Positions 16,786 through 25,858 are shown, numbered from the stretch's first letter. The stretch is DNA of 64,000 bases from Bacteroides acidifaciens (GCF_903181435.1 NZ_CAEUHO010000004.1:1178001-1242000), one strand, 5' to 3'. Program-made: numbers and translations. Notes: generated by a model from the sequence alone, not told the origin.

Positions 16786-18054
16786 ATGATGAAAAAGATT
16801 ATTACTATATTTCTGGGATGCCTGTTGCTGGCTTCATGCAGTGGCATGCTTGATATCGAATCCCACTCCGCCGTATCGCCGGGAAGTGTGACGCCCAAAG
16901 ACTTATCGGCTTTACGCATGGGAATGTACAATAAGGTACAGAACTCTCCGGCGCGTGAGTCATATATTACATTCGATATATTGGGCGGAGACTTGACTCA
17001 AAGTACAGGGAATGCACGGGACTTGATAAACTCTGTACTTTCCTCACTGAATTCAATCGTAGCCAACAGTTGGAACGGCTATTACAATGCTTTATATCAA
17101 GTGAATAATGTTATCTCCATCGTAGAAGACCTTCCTGAATCCGACCTGCGGAATCTGATTATCGGAGAAGCGCATTATTTCAGGGCATATATCTATCATT
17201 CACTGGTGACACGCTGGGGTGGTGTGCCTATCCAAAGAGTGAATACGATGGACAAGCCTTTCCGTGATTCGGAAGAAGCGGTGTGGGCATTTATTGAGGA
17301 AGAACTCGAAACAGCCCTTGCTTTTCTGGGGACTTCTTCCAGTTGTTACTATGTATCCCGCGATGCCGCCCTTGCACTGAAAGCCCGTGTGATGCTCGAA
17401 CGTGGTAAAAAGACGGAAGCGGCTGCACTGGCGGAAGGTCTGATAAAGGATGGAAAATACAAACTGGATAGCTTCGACAAGATATTCCGTGGAAAGACCA
17501 ATACGGAAGTTATCTTTTCCTTCCAATGTCTGGCGGAAGAATCGAATATCACCATTTCCACCTTATTCTATACATATGCTCATCCCAATCACGGCAGCTA
17601 TGTGTATCGTCCCACGAACGACGTGATGAATATGTATGACGACAAGGATAAACGGAAAGAAGTTTCCATTATCAATGTAGGTGCCGAACCTTGTATCAAT
17701 AAATATCCGAGCGGACAAACCGGTACTGACCCGGTGGTGATGAGCCGTCTGGCTGAAATGTACCTGATAAGTGCGGAAGCGCAAGGACTCTCCAAAGGTC
17801 TGGGACGGCTGAACGACTTGCGGAAAGAACGCGGGCTGGATGCCGTAAATCCGAAGGATGAAGACGAATTTATAGAATATATCCTGGACGAACGCCGGAA
17901 AGAACTGCTTGCCGAAGGTTTCAGATATTATGACCTCATACGTACGAATAAGGCAAAGACAATGCTCGGACTGAAAGATTATCAGTTGGTATTGCCTATA
18001 CCGGGCAAGGAAATGATTTCGAATCCGAACCTGGAGCCGAATCCCGGATATTGA
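16786..18054 (+). CDS. SusD/RagB-family nutrient-binding lipoprotein
   Basis: A surface lipoprotein of 422 residues that forms the lid over its SusC partner. The lipobox is LLLASCSG with Cys18 as lipidation site. The body shows SusD signatures: an N-terminal helical region with AEAHYFRAYIYHSLV-like sequence near residue 130, TPR-like helices, and a C-terminal ILDERRKELLAEGFRYYDLIR motif near residue 365. At 422 residues it is shorter than the common 500-650, which may mean a reduced glycan-binding loop region. It sits directly after SusC in the same operon. Confidence 0.94.
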   Translation: MMKKIITIFLGCLLLASCSGMLDIESHSAVSPGSVTPKDLSALRMGMYNKVQNSPARESYITFDILGGDLTQSTGNARDLINSVLSSLNSIVANSWNGYYNALYQVNNVISIVEDLPESDLRNLIIGEAHYFRAYIYHSLVTRWGGVPIQRVNTMDKPFRDSEEAVWAFIEEELETALAFLGTSSSCYYVSRDAALALKARVMLERGKKTEAAALAEGLIKDGKYKLDSFDKIFRGKTNTEVIFSFQCLAEESNITISTLFYTYAHPNHGSYVYRPTNDVMNMYDDKDKRKEVSIINVGAEPCINKYPSGQTGTDPVVMSRLAEMYLISAEAQGLSKGLGRLNDLRKERGLDAVNPKDEDEFIEYILDERRKELLAEGFRYYDLIRTNKAKTMLGLKDYQLVLPIPGKEMISNPNLEPNPGY

Positions 18055-18088
18055 TAATGATTGTATTTATACTTATTAAAGAGACAAA

Positions 18089-19024
18089 ATGATGAAAAAA
18101 CTGATATATGATTCCGCTCTTCTTCTTTTGGGTTGTCTGCTATGGACGGGATGCAATAATGATGAAGACCTGACCGTCTATTCCACCGAGGGCGCGAAAA
18201 CGGAGTTGGGACAGAAGATAATTGCCGGAAGTGACGGATACGTCGGACAATATTTCTCGGACACTACTTACATGTTGGCTCCGGGTGTAAAGGCTTTGGA
18301 GATGGAAATCCTTTCTGCCACAGGTATAGCGGTAAAGATGTTTGTCCTGGAAGTCGATTTGAAAGACACGCACCTGACGATGAAGGCTTCGTCTCCCAAA
18401 GACGAAGGTAAGCTCAAGACGAAACAACAAATGACGTTGCAGGCATTGGCACACGACAAACAGGGCAGCCGTGTTCTGGCTGCCGTGAATGGTGATTTCT
18501 TTGCTACGGACGGAACACCGCAAGGCATTTACTACCGGAACGGGGTATGTCTGAAGAATACGATGACCGATAATGTATGTACTTTCTTTGCCGTCACGAA
18601 GGGTAAGAAGGCGGTGATTGGCTCGTATGACGAATATGATACTTATAAGGATGAGATTCAGGAAGCGGTGGGCGGTCGCGTGCGTTTGATGACGAACGGG
18701 AATGTGCTTCCTCAGACATCGACGGCGCTGGAACCCCGGACGGCTATCGGCGTGACGGACAATAATGTCGTTTATATTTTGGTTGCCGACGGACGTAACT
18801 TTTGGTACTCCAATGGCATGAGGTATGCTGAAATGGGAGTTGTCATGAAAGCATTGGGAGCGAAGGATGCTATCAATCTGGATGGCGGCGGTTCGTCTAC
18901 GTTCATTATCCGCTCGAAGGCGGGATTTGAAGAGAACCGTTTTGCTATCCGCAATTGGCCTTATGATAATGGCGGTGTCGAAAGAGCGGTTGCCAACGGG
19001 CTGTTGGTGGTGACTGATAATTAA
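18089..19024 (+). CDS. Phosphodiester glycosidase family lipoprotein (DUF2233/NAGPA), copy 1
   Basis: A 311-residue lipoprotein (LLWTGCNND, Cys22). The C-terminal half contains the family core: EPRTAIGV, then VADGR, and the glycine-rich NLDGGGSST near residue 265. This family includes the catalytic domain of the human mannose-6-phosphate uncovering enzyme, which removes GlcNAc from a GlcNAc-phosphate-mannose diester; bacterial members also include a sporulation protein. In this operon it probably cleaves a sugar-phosphodiester bond in the imported or surface-bound glycan, at the cell surface or in the periplasm. A second copy lies two genes downstream. The family call is strong and the substrate is inferred. 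Confidence 0.88.
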   Translation: MMKKLIYDSALLLLGCLLWTGCNNDEDLTVYSTEGAKTELGQKIIAGSDGYVGQYFSDTTYMLAPGVKALEMEILSATGIAVKMFVLEVDLKDTHLTMKASSPKDEGKLKTKQQMTLQALAHDKQGSRVLAAVNGDFFATDGTPQGIYYRNGVCLKNTMTDNVCTFFAVTKGKKAVIGSYDEYDTYKDEIQEAVGGRVRLMTNGNVLPQTSTALEPRTAIGVTDNNVVYILVADGRNFWYSNGMRYAEMGVVMKALGAKDAINLDGGGSSTFIIRSKAGFEENRFAIRNWPYDNGGVERAVANGLLVVTDN

Positions 19025-19052
19025 TAGTTTGAATCTTAATAGTTGAATCATT

Positions 19053-20480
19053 ATGATACGAAATAATAGAATGTATAGTTGCCGGCAAGGTCTATGGGGA
19101 ATCATCTGTTGCCTGTCCTTGCTGATGGGTATGGCAAGCTGTCAGGACTTTACGGATGATACGGGACGCACAATGCCCGAACCGGATTTGAAGTTTGTGG
19201 ACGGAACGCTGAATCTTCCGTTGGAAGAAAAGGAATATACGGTGGATATCGAATCCAATCTGCCTTGGCGTGTGAAGACTTCCGCCACTTGGATTGACTT
19301 GCTTTCATCGAACGGGATGGGTACGGGAAGTTTCAGAATATCGGTATCCAAGAATGCGAATGTAGCTCCCCGCGAAGCGGAAATTGCAGGCTGGATTATC
19401 GAAGGTGCCGAAACAAAGCTGAGAGTGGTACAGGAAGGAGTGGGTATCGCTTTAAAGAAACGTGCGGTGAAAGTAGGAGCGGAAGGTAGTGCGGAAGAGG
19501 TGATACCTTTTTCGACAATGGTTACTTACACATACGAACTGTCCGAAGGATGCGACTGGATACACGTTACCGACGGGGCGGCAATTACTCCGGGCGTCAT
19601 CAATGATTCGGAACTGAAATTGGTGATTGACCCTTATATGGATATAGACGAGGGACGTACCGCCTCATTGTACTTGAAAGGTTCGAATGGGATTACCGAC
19701 GTACTGACGATAACGCAGGATAAGAAACCCTTGGGGGACATTGATTATCTGCGAATGTTTTACGAAAGTGCGAACGGAGATAATTGGACGAAGAAATGGA
19801 ACTTTGACGCTCCACTGGAAACTAACCCGACAAACTGGTTCGGATTGAAGTTTGAGAATAAGAGGGTGGTTGAGATTGATATTCAGTCCCCGAATAATAT
19901 CGAAGGAGATATTATCCCCTTATGCAACTTGTCGGAACTGAGAAGCATAAAGTTCAAACATCAGAAGTTAGCAGGTATTCCCGAGGAAATAGGACAACTG
20001 TCCCAGTTGACCACTTTATGGATAATAGAATCTGCTGCAAGCGGAAACTTGCCGGAATCTTTGGGAGAATGTGAATTATTGACTAGCTTTAACATCTCAA
20101 ATCATCCAACTTCCACTCCGGCCGGATTTAACAACACGTTTACCGGCAATCTGGATATGTTGATAAATATCCCCGGTATGGTGACAATAAAGGCATATTG
20201 TAATAATTTGAGCGGGCCGCTTCCGGTTATTCCGTTAGACGGAAACAATAAACCGACCACTTGGAAGAGCCTGAAAGAGTTTATGATTTATACCAACGGA
20301 TTCAGTGGAAGTATCCCTTACGGATATGGAACGGTAATCGAGAAGAGTGGTTCGAGTGGTATATTCAGAGTGAATGATAATCAGTTGAGTGGACAGATAC
20401 CTGCGGATATCAAGGCATGGTCGCAATATGCAACCCGGAAAGCTGCGTGGATATTGCAAGGGAATAGTCTTACTGAATAA
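19053..20480 (+). CDS. Lipoprotein with BACON domains and leucine-rich repeats
   Basis: A 475-residue lipoprotein (lipobox MGMASC, Cys30). After the signal come one or two BACON-type immunoglobulin-like domains (about 45-130 and 135-225; SNLPWRVKTSATWIDL is typical). A leucine-rich repeat region follows (about 235-475), recognisable by LPESLGECELLTSFNIS and the Gx(I/L)P spacing of plant-like LRRs. BACON domains in Bacteroidetes often act as spacers lifting a binding or catalytic module off the surface. No catalytic motif is visible, so this is probably a surface glycan- or glycoprotein-binding component of the locus. It lies between the two phosphodiester glycosidase genes. Confidence 0.83.
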   Translation: MIRNNRMYSCRQGLWGIICCLSLLMGMASCQDFTDDTGRTMPEPDLKFVDGTLNLPLEEKEYTVDIESNLPWRVKTSATWIDLLSSNGMGTGSFRISVSKNANVAPREAEIAGWIIEGAETKLRVVQEGVGIALKKRAVKVGAEGSAEEVIPFSTMVTYTYELSEGCDWIHVTDGAAITPGVINDSELKLVIDPYMDIDEGRTASLYLKGSNGITDVLTITQDKKPLGDIDYLRMFYESANGDNWTKKWNFDAPLETNPTNWFGLKFENKRVVEIDIQSPNNIEGDIIPLCNLSELRSIKFKHQKLAGIPEEIGQLSQLTTLWIIESAASGNLPESLGECELLTSFNISNHPTSTPAGFNNTFTGNLDMLINIPGMVTIKAYCNNLSGPLPVIPLDGNNKPTTWKSLKEFMIYTNGFSGSIPYGYGTVIEKSGSSGIFRVNDNQLSGQIPADIKAWSQYATRKAAWILQGNSLTE

Positions 20481-20529
20481 GATAACTTGATGAATTTATT
20501 AACTTAACACATTTATCTGTCTATTTACA

Positions 20530-21384
20530 ATGAGAAAATACTTCGTTATCCTTGTCTTAGCTCTCTGTTCCGTCGGAACATTGAAAGGGCAGACCGCATC
20601 AGATTCTTTGGCAATCGTTTCCGTACAATGGGAGATAATACATGCTCAAAAGGGAATTATCCACAAGAGTGCGTCTATACCTCAGCTTTATCAGTGCCCC
20701 CAAGTTATCAACCTGATAGAGATTGACCCCGGCAAAGGGATGAAAGCGGGCATTGCCCTATCGGACGGTATGAAAAAGACAAGCCGGATAGCTTCCGAAC
20801 ATCATGCGCTTGCGGCAATCAATGGTTCTTATTTTGATATGAAGCATGGGAATTCTGTCTGTTTCCTGAAAACAGACAGGCAAGTGATTGATACGACAAC
20901 GATAAACGAGTTTAAACTACGTGTCACGGGAGCCGTTTACGAACGGAAGGGAAAGATGAAGCTGATTCCCTGGAACAGACAGATAGAAAAAAAATATAAG
21001 CGAAAGATGGGTACAATATTGGCATCCGGACCGTTATTATTAAAGGACGGTCGGGTATGCGACTGGAGCTTGTGTGGAAGGGACTTTGTCCGGACCAAGC
21101 ATCCCCGTAGTGCTGTTTGCATGACGAAGGACGGAAAAATACTGCTTGTCACGGTGAACGGACGTTTCCCGGGGCGTGCCGAAGGGGTGAATATCCCCGA
21201 ACTGGCACACTTGCTTCGGATATTAGGCGGTAAGGATGCGTTGAATCTGGACGGTGGCGGTTCCACAACATTATGGCTGTCGGGAGCACCAGATAATGGC
21301 GTTGTCAATTATCCTTGTGATAATAAACGTTTCGACCACGCCGGAGAACGCGGAGTGCCCAACATCATTTATGTTTATGAATAA
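20530..21384 (+). CDS. Phosphodiester glycosidase family protein (DUF2233/NAGPA), copy 2
   Basis: A 284-residue secreted protein with an ordinary signal peptide (VLALCSVGTLKGQ) and no lipobox cysteine, so it is probably periplasmic, unlike copy 1. The family core is clear: AINGSYFD near residue 97, HPRSAVCMTKDG, VNGRFPGRAEG and NLDGGGSTTLWL near residue 240. A lipidated copy plus a soluble copy suggests a surface step followed by a periplasmic step on the same kind of bond. It is followed by the alkaline phosphatase, which could remove the phosphate it exposes. Confidence 0.88.
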   Translation: MRKYFVILVLALCSVGTLKGQTASDSLAIVSVQWEIIHAQKGIIHKSASIPQLYQCPQVINLIEIDPGKGMKAGIALSDGMKKTSRIASEHHALAAINGSYFDMKHGNSVCFLKTDRQVIDTTTINEFKLRVTGAVYERKGKMKLIPWNRQIEKKYKRKMGTILASGPLLLKDGRVCDWSLCGRDFVRTKHPRSAVCMTKDGKILLVTVNGRFPGRAEGVNIPELAHLLRILGGKDALNLDGGGSTTLWLSGAPDNGVVNYPCDNKRFDHAGERGVPNIIYVYE

Positions 21385-21441
21385 CCTTATTGTTTATCAG
21401 CTATCGCACGGCTTGAAGCTGCGAATAAAATGGAAAATGAA

Positions 21442-22848
21442 ATGAAGAAACTTTTAAGATTGTCCCTGTTGGGGCTATTATTATTGTGCAGTGTCGTTGT
21501 AAACGGAGCACAAGTCCCCAAATATATCTTCTTGTTTATTGGTGACGGCATGGGATTCAACCATGTGGAAGCAACTCAAATTTATGCGGAGAAAGTAGGA
21601 ACAGATACGGGCGAACGCTCACTGTTATTCCCCACTTTCCCTGTGATGACTCAGGTATGCACACGCTCGGCTTCTCACCTGATAACTTGTTCATCCGCCG
21701 CGGCTACCGCTTTGGCTACCGGAGAAAAAACGACGAACTATGTAATCGGAATGGATGCGGAAAAGAATCACGGGTTAAAATCCCTGGCACGCCAACTGAA
21801 AGATAAAGGTTATAAAATAGGAATAATCACTTCTGCCTCTATCGACCACGCTACCCCCGGTGGATTCTATGCTTCACAGCCCGACCGCTCTATGTATTAC
21901 GAAATAGGAGTGGATGCTGCCAATTCCGGTTTCGATTTTTTCGGTGGGGCGGGATTGCTCGAACCTCGCAGCAAGCGGAACCTTTCGGCGCCTTGCCTTT
22001 ACGACTTGTTCAATCAGAAAGGCTATACGATGTTTCGTGGAATGGACGCTTATAACCGTGCTACTGCAAAGGATAAAATTCTCCTTTTCCCAACCGACAC
22101 AGTGAGCAAAAGCCTGAAATATGCGATGGACCGTTCCGCCAAAGACTTGAGTTTGCCTGACTTGACAAAAGCCTGCCTTGCTAATTTTCAGGAAACTGCG
22201 AAGAAGGGTTTCTTTATGATGGTAGAAGGCGGAAAAATAGATTGGGCGGCCCATGCCCACGACGGTGGCGCTGTTGTGAAGGAAACCATTGATTTCGACC
22301 AATGTATCCGCTTGGCTTATGATTTCTACAAAAAGCATCCGAACGAGACATTGATATTAGTGACTGCCGACCACGAAACGGGCGGTCTTGGACTGGGCAA
22401 CTCCGATATGAACCTGAATATTGACTTGCTCCAATACCAGAAGTGTTCACAAGAAGTCTTGACTGCTGCTATGCGTGAAATGAAAAGCGGAAAGATGATT
22501 CCTTCGTGGGAAGACATGAAAGCGTTTCTGAAAAAGAACCTGGGCTTTTGGGAGCAAATTAAGATTACCCCGCGTGAAGAACTTGAATTATTGGTTTGCT
22601 ACGAAGAGTCTTTCTTGAAGAAGAAGTCGAAAGATGTGGTCAGCCTTTACGCGAAAGATGAACCTTTAGCGGTGGCTGCTATTGCCTTGTTGGATAAGAA
22701 GGCGTCATTGGGATGGACAACTAAAACTCATACGGGAGCGCCTGTGCCATTGTATGCAATAGGAAAGCAAGCTGTTCTTTATTCGGGCAGGAGAGACAAT
22801 ACAGATATGGCTAATGTTTTGCGGAAGTTATTTAACAGTAAGCAGTAG
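21442..22848 (+). CDS. Alkaline phosphatase (PhoA-type superfamily)
   Basis: A periplasmic phosphomonoesterase of about 468 residues with a signal peptide (about 1-22). Metal and catalytic motifs are present: FIGDGMG (Asp35), the nucleophile region TCSSAAATALATG (Ser84), VEGGKIDWAAHAHD and TADHETGG. In E. coli PhoA the nucleophile is preceded by Asp; here that position is Cys. An in-frame ATG at 21430 is possible, but 21442 gives the cleaner signal peptide. As the last gene of the locus it fits removal of phosphate from sugars released by the two phosphodiester glycosidases. A bidirectional terminator follows. Confidence 0.92.
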   Translation: MKKLLRLSLLGLLLLCSVVVNGAQVPKYIFLFIGDGMGFNHVEATQIYAEKVGTDTGERSLLFPTFPVMTQVCTRSASHLITCSSAAATALATGEKTTNYVIGMDAEKNHGLKSLARQLKDKGYKIGIITSASIDHATPGGFYASQPDRSMYYEIGVDAANSGFDFFGGAGLLEPRSKRNLSAPCLYDLFNQKGYTMFRGMDAYNRATAKDKILLFPTDTVSKSLKYAMDRSAKDLSLPDLTKACLANFQETAKKGFFMMVEGGKIDWAAHAHDGGAVVKETIDFDQCIRLAYDFYKKHPNETLILVTADHETGGLGLGNSDMNLNIDLLQYQKCSQEVLTAAMREMKSGKMIPSWEDMKAFLKKNLGFWEQIKITPREELELLVCYEESFLKKKSKDVVSLYAKDEPLAVAAIALLDKKASLGWTTKTHTGAPVPLYAIGKQAVLYSGRRDNTDMANVLRKLFNSKQ

Positions 22849-22891
22849 GTTGCTTTATGGCTTTGGCAGAGAATAATTAACCTAATATAAA

Positions 22892-22932
22892 AAATAGAGC
22901 CAGCGATTCCATAGGGAGAGTTGGCTTTATTT
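22892..22932 (+). terminator. Bidirectional terminator between alkaline phosphatase and thioesterase genes
   Basis: A 13-bp stem (22892-22904 with 22920-22932, including two G-U pairs) with T-rich tails on both strands. It separates two convergent genes and probably serves both. Confidence 0.75.
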
Positions 22933-22938
22933 TATTCA

Positions 22939-23385
22939 TTATTTCTCTGCTTTCTGCAAATCCCGCCCTTCATACTTACATATCGCCTCTATCCATTCCT
23001 TAGTCAGTGGCATGGATTCATGTTTCTCCAGGTCGAAAGTCACCATGATAGACTTGCAGACACATTTAATCTCGTTTGTTTCCGTATCAATTACCCGTTG
23101 AATCAGATGAAAACTTTTAGTGCCTATCTTAGAGACAGCCGTCTGCACAGCAATATGGTCTGAAGCAAAAATCTGCTTTACGAAATCCGCTTCGATATGA
23201 ACGACAACGATGCCAATCTTCTCCCAATCCACTCCCGGACATACTGAAGCGAAGTATTCAGTCTTTCCTAAATCGTAAAAAGAGAAATAAACAGTGTTGT
23301 TGACATGACCGAATTTGTCTACGTCATTGAAGCGCAACTGAATAGGCAGCGTGTGGTGAAATACGATTTCTTCCATTGTTTTCAC
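22939..23385 (-). CDS. Acyl-CoA thioesterase, 4HBT hot-dog family
   Basis: A 148-residue single hot-dog domain protein of the YbgC/FadM-like 4-hydroxybenzoyl-CoA thioesterase type. The signature is RFNDVDKFGHVNNTVYFSFYD (from about residue 18), where Asp and His/Asn lie at the active site. It hydrolyses acyl-CoA thioesters in the cytoplasm; the acyl chain cannot be read from sequence. Translation may start at the ATG at 23385 or at 23376. A minus-strand -7 box TATTTTTG (23407-23414) lies 22 bases upstream and touches the divergent sua5 promoter. Confidence 0.87.
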   Translation of the reverse strand: MKTMEEIVFHHTLPIQLRFNDVDKFGHVNNTVYFSFYDLGKTEYFASVCPGVDWEKIGIVVVHIEADFVKQIFASDHIAVQTAVSKIGTKSFHLIQRVIDTETNEIKCVCKSIMVTFDLEKHESMPLTKEWIEAICKYEGRDLQKAEK

Positions 23386-23393
23386 TTAATCTT

Positions 23394-23423
23394 TTTGAAT
23401 TCGGCGCAAAAATACTACTTTTG
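23394..23423 (+). promoter_or_regulatory. Predicted promoter of sua5/tsaC, overlapping the divergent thioesterase promoter
   Basis: TTTG (23394-23397), 18 bases, TACTTTTG (23416-23423). The -7 box of the opposite gene (23407-23414, minus strand) lies inside this spacer, so the two promoters probably compete for polymerase. Confidence 0.7.
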
Positions 23424-23454
23424 CGTGTTATTCTCAACAGAAATTAATCAAGAA

Positions 23455-24018
23455 ATGATAGAAGATATTAAAAAAGCCTGTCAGGTGATGAATGAAGGAG
23501 GAGTGATTCTCTATCCTACCGATACCGTTTGGGGTATAGGCTGCGATGCGACTAACGAAGAGGCTGTACGCCGTGTATATGAGATTAAGAAACGTGCTGA
23601 TAGCAAGGCTATGCTGGTACTGGTAGATACTTCTGTAAAAGTGGATTTTTATGTACAAGATGTGCCGGATGTGGCATGGGACTTGATTGAAGTTGCCGAC
23701 AAGCCGTTGACGATAATCTATTCTGGGGCACGTAATTTGGCTCCGAATCTGTTGGCGGAAGACGGAAGCGTGGGCATACGCGTCACAAACGAGGAATTCT
23801 CAAGACGTCTTTGCCAGCAATTCCGCAAAGCGATTGTTTCTACATCGGCGAATGTGAGCGGGCAACCCGGTGCTGCCAATTTCAGCGAAATCAGTGATGA
23901 AATCAAATCGGCAGTAGATTATATCGTCGGCTTCCGTCAGGATGATATGAGCCGGCCGAAACCATCAAGTATTATTAAGTTGGACAAAGGTGGAGTGATT
24001 AAGATAATTCGCGAATAA
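23455..24018 (+). CDS. L-threonylcarbamoyladenylate synthase (Sua5/YrdC family)
   Basis: A 187-residue protein with only the YrdC domain. It makes threonylcarbamoyl-AMP for the t6A modification at position 37 of ANN-decoding tRNAs. Typical features are GGVILYPTDTVWGIGCDA near residue 16, KKRADSKAMLVLV and SANVSGQPGA near residue 140. The ATG at 23455 gives the standard start (MIEDIKKACQVM); a longer open frame to 23305 would run through the promoter and is rejected. It overlaps the following ClC gene by one base. Confidence 0.93.
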   Translation: MIEDIKKACQVMNEGGVILYPTDTVWGIGCDATNEEAVRRVYEIKKRADSKAMLVLVDTSVKVDFYVQDVPDVAWDLIEVADKPLTIIYSGARNLAPNLLAEDGSVGIRVTNEEFSRRLCQQFRKAIVSTSANVSGQPGAANFSEISDEIKSAVDYIVGFRQDDMSRPKPSSIIKLDKGGVIKIIRE

Positions 24019-25811
24019 TGAAAGAGGAAAAACAGAGTTTATTACAGCGTTGCATCAAGTGGCGGGAAGCTAATATAAAGGAAAAGCAATTTATCCTGAT
24101 ATTAAGTTTCCTGGTCGGAATCTTCACAGCGTTTGCAGCTTTGATATTGAAGTTCTTTATCCATCAGATACAGAATTTCTTGACTGATAATTTTAATGTA
24201 ACGGAAGCCAACTACCTGTATTTGGTATATCCGGTTGTCGGAATTTTCCTGGCGGGCTGGTTTGTGCGCAACATCGTTAAAGATGACATCAGTCATGGGG
24301 TCACCAAAATCTTGTATGCTATTTCCCGTCGGCAAGGTCGTATCAAGCGGCATAACATTTGGTCATCTACCATCGCCAGTGCGATAACCATCGGTTTTGG
24401 TGGTTCGGTAGGAGCAGAGGCACCGATTGTTCTGACGGGTTCGGCTATCGGTTCCAATTTGGGAAGCGTATTCAAGATGGAGCACCGAACGTTGATGTTG
24501 CTCGTCGGCTGTGGGGCGGCAGGTGCCATTGCCGGTATCTTTAAAGCACCGATTGCCGGACTGGTCTTTACATTGGAAGTGCTGATGATTGACTTGACCA
24601 TGTCTTCTCTGCTTCCTTTGCTGATTTCGGCAGTGACAGCGGCTACCGTTTCGTACATTGTTACCGGTACGGAAGCCATGTTCAAGTTCCATCTCGACCA
24701 GGCGTTCGAATTGGAGCGTATTCCTTTCGTTATCCTGTTAGGTATCTTCTGCGGACTGATTTCTCTCTACTTCACACGCGCCATGAATTCAGTGGAAGGT
24801 GTTTTCGGAAAACTCAAGAACCCCTATAAGAAACTGGCTTTCGGTGGTGTGATGCTGAGCGTATTGATTTTCCTTTTCCCGCCTCTCTACGGTGAAGGAT
24901 ACGATACGATTAATCTTCTGCTGAACGGTACATCTGCCGCGGAGTGGGATACGGTCATGAACAACTCCATGTTCTATGGCTATGGCAACCTGCTGCTGGT
25001 ATATCTGATGTTGATTATCCTGCTGAAAGTATTTGCGTCCAGCGCAACGAACGGTGGCGGTGGTTGTGGCGGTATCTTTGCTCCTTCGCTTTATCTGGGC
25101 TGTATTGCCGGATTTGTATTCTCACATTTCAGCAATGATTTTGCGTTCTCGGCTTATCTGCCCGAAAAGAATTTCGCTTTGATGGGAATGGCGGGAGTCA
25201 TGAGTGGAGTCATGCATGCCCCATTGACAGGAGTGTTCCTGATTGCCGAACTGACAGGCGGATATGACCTGTTCCTTCCGTTGATGATTGTCTCTGTAAG
25301 TTCGTATCTGACGATTATCGCGTTCGAGCCTCATAGTATCTACTCCATGCGTCTGGCAAAGAGGGGACAACTGCTTACTCATCACAAAGATAAAGCAGTG
25401 CTGACATTGATGAAAATGGAGAATGTGGTGGAAAAGGACTTTGTTGCCGTGCATCCCGAAATGGACTTGGGCGAATTGGTAAAAGCCATCGCTGCTTCCC
25501 ACCGAAACGTATTCCCTGTAACAGACAAGAAAACGGGTGAACTGTTGGGAATTGTCCTGCTTGACGATATCCGCAACATCATGTTCCGTCAGGAACTTTA
25601 CCATCGTTTCACTGTTAACAAGTTAATGGTATCTGCTCCCGCCAAGATATTCAATACAGACGGGATGGAACAGGTAATGCAGACATTTGACGGCACCAAA
25701 GCCTGGAATCTTCCCGTAGTTGACGAGGAAGGACGCTATGAAGGCTTTGTCTCTAAATCGAAGATATTTAACTCATACCGGCAAGTACTGGTACATTTCT
25801 CGGAAGATTAG
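24018..25811 (+). CDS. ClC-family chloride channel/transporter with CBS domains
   Basis: A 597-residue membrane protein: a ClC core of many helices (about residues 20-440), followed by two CBS domains (about 460-595) that often bind adenine nucleotides. The N-terminal selectivity-filter region reads GGSVGAEAP, with Glu134 at the place of the gating glutamate. The later GGGCGGIFAPSLYLG matches the GxFxP filter segment. Whether it is a channel or a proton/chloride exchanger is not decided by the sequence, though the retained glutamate is compatible with exchange. Its start codon overlaps the stop of sua5, so the two are co-translated. Confidence 0.93.
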   Translation: MKEEKQSLLQRCIKWREANIKEKQFILILSFLVGIFTAFAALILKFFIHQIQNFLTDNFNVTEANYLYLVYPVVGIFLAGWFVRNIVKDDISHGVTKILYAISRRQGRIKRHNIWSSTIASAITIGFGGSVGAEAPIVLTGSAIGSNLGSVFKMEHRTLMLLVGCGAAGAIAGIFKAPIAGLVFTLEVLMIDLTMSSLLPLLISAVTAATVSYIVTGTEAMFKFHLDQAFELERIPFVILLGIFCGLISLYFTRAMNSVEGVFGKLKNPYKKLAFGGVMLSVLIFLFPPLYGEGYDTINLLLNGTSAAEWDTVMNNSMFYGYGNLLLVYLMLIILLKVFASSATNGGGGCGGIFAPSLYLGCIAGFVFSHFSNDFAFSAYLPEKNFALMGMAGVMSGVMHAPLTGVFLIAELTGGYDLFLPLMIVSVSSYLTIIAFEPHSIYSMRLAKRGQLLTHHKDKAVLTLMKMENVVEKDFVAVHPEMDLGELVKAIAASHRNVFPVTDKKTGELLGIVLLDDIRNIMFRQELYHRFTVNKLMVSAPAKIFNTDGMEQVMQTFDGTKAWNLPVVDEEGRYEGFVSKSKIFNSYRQVLVHFSED

Positions 25812-25858
25812 CCGACAAGGTGCCGGAGCCAGGTGTTTATGCAGATAATAAGGTGATT

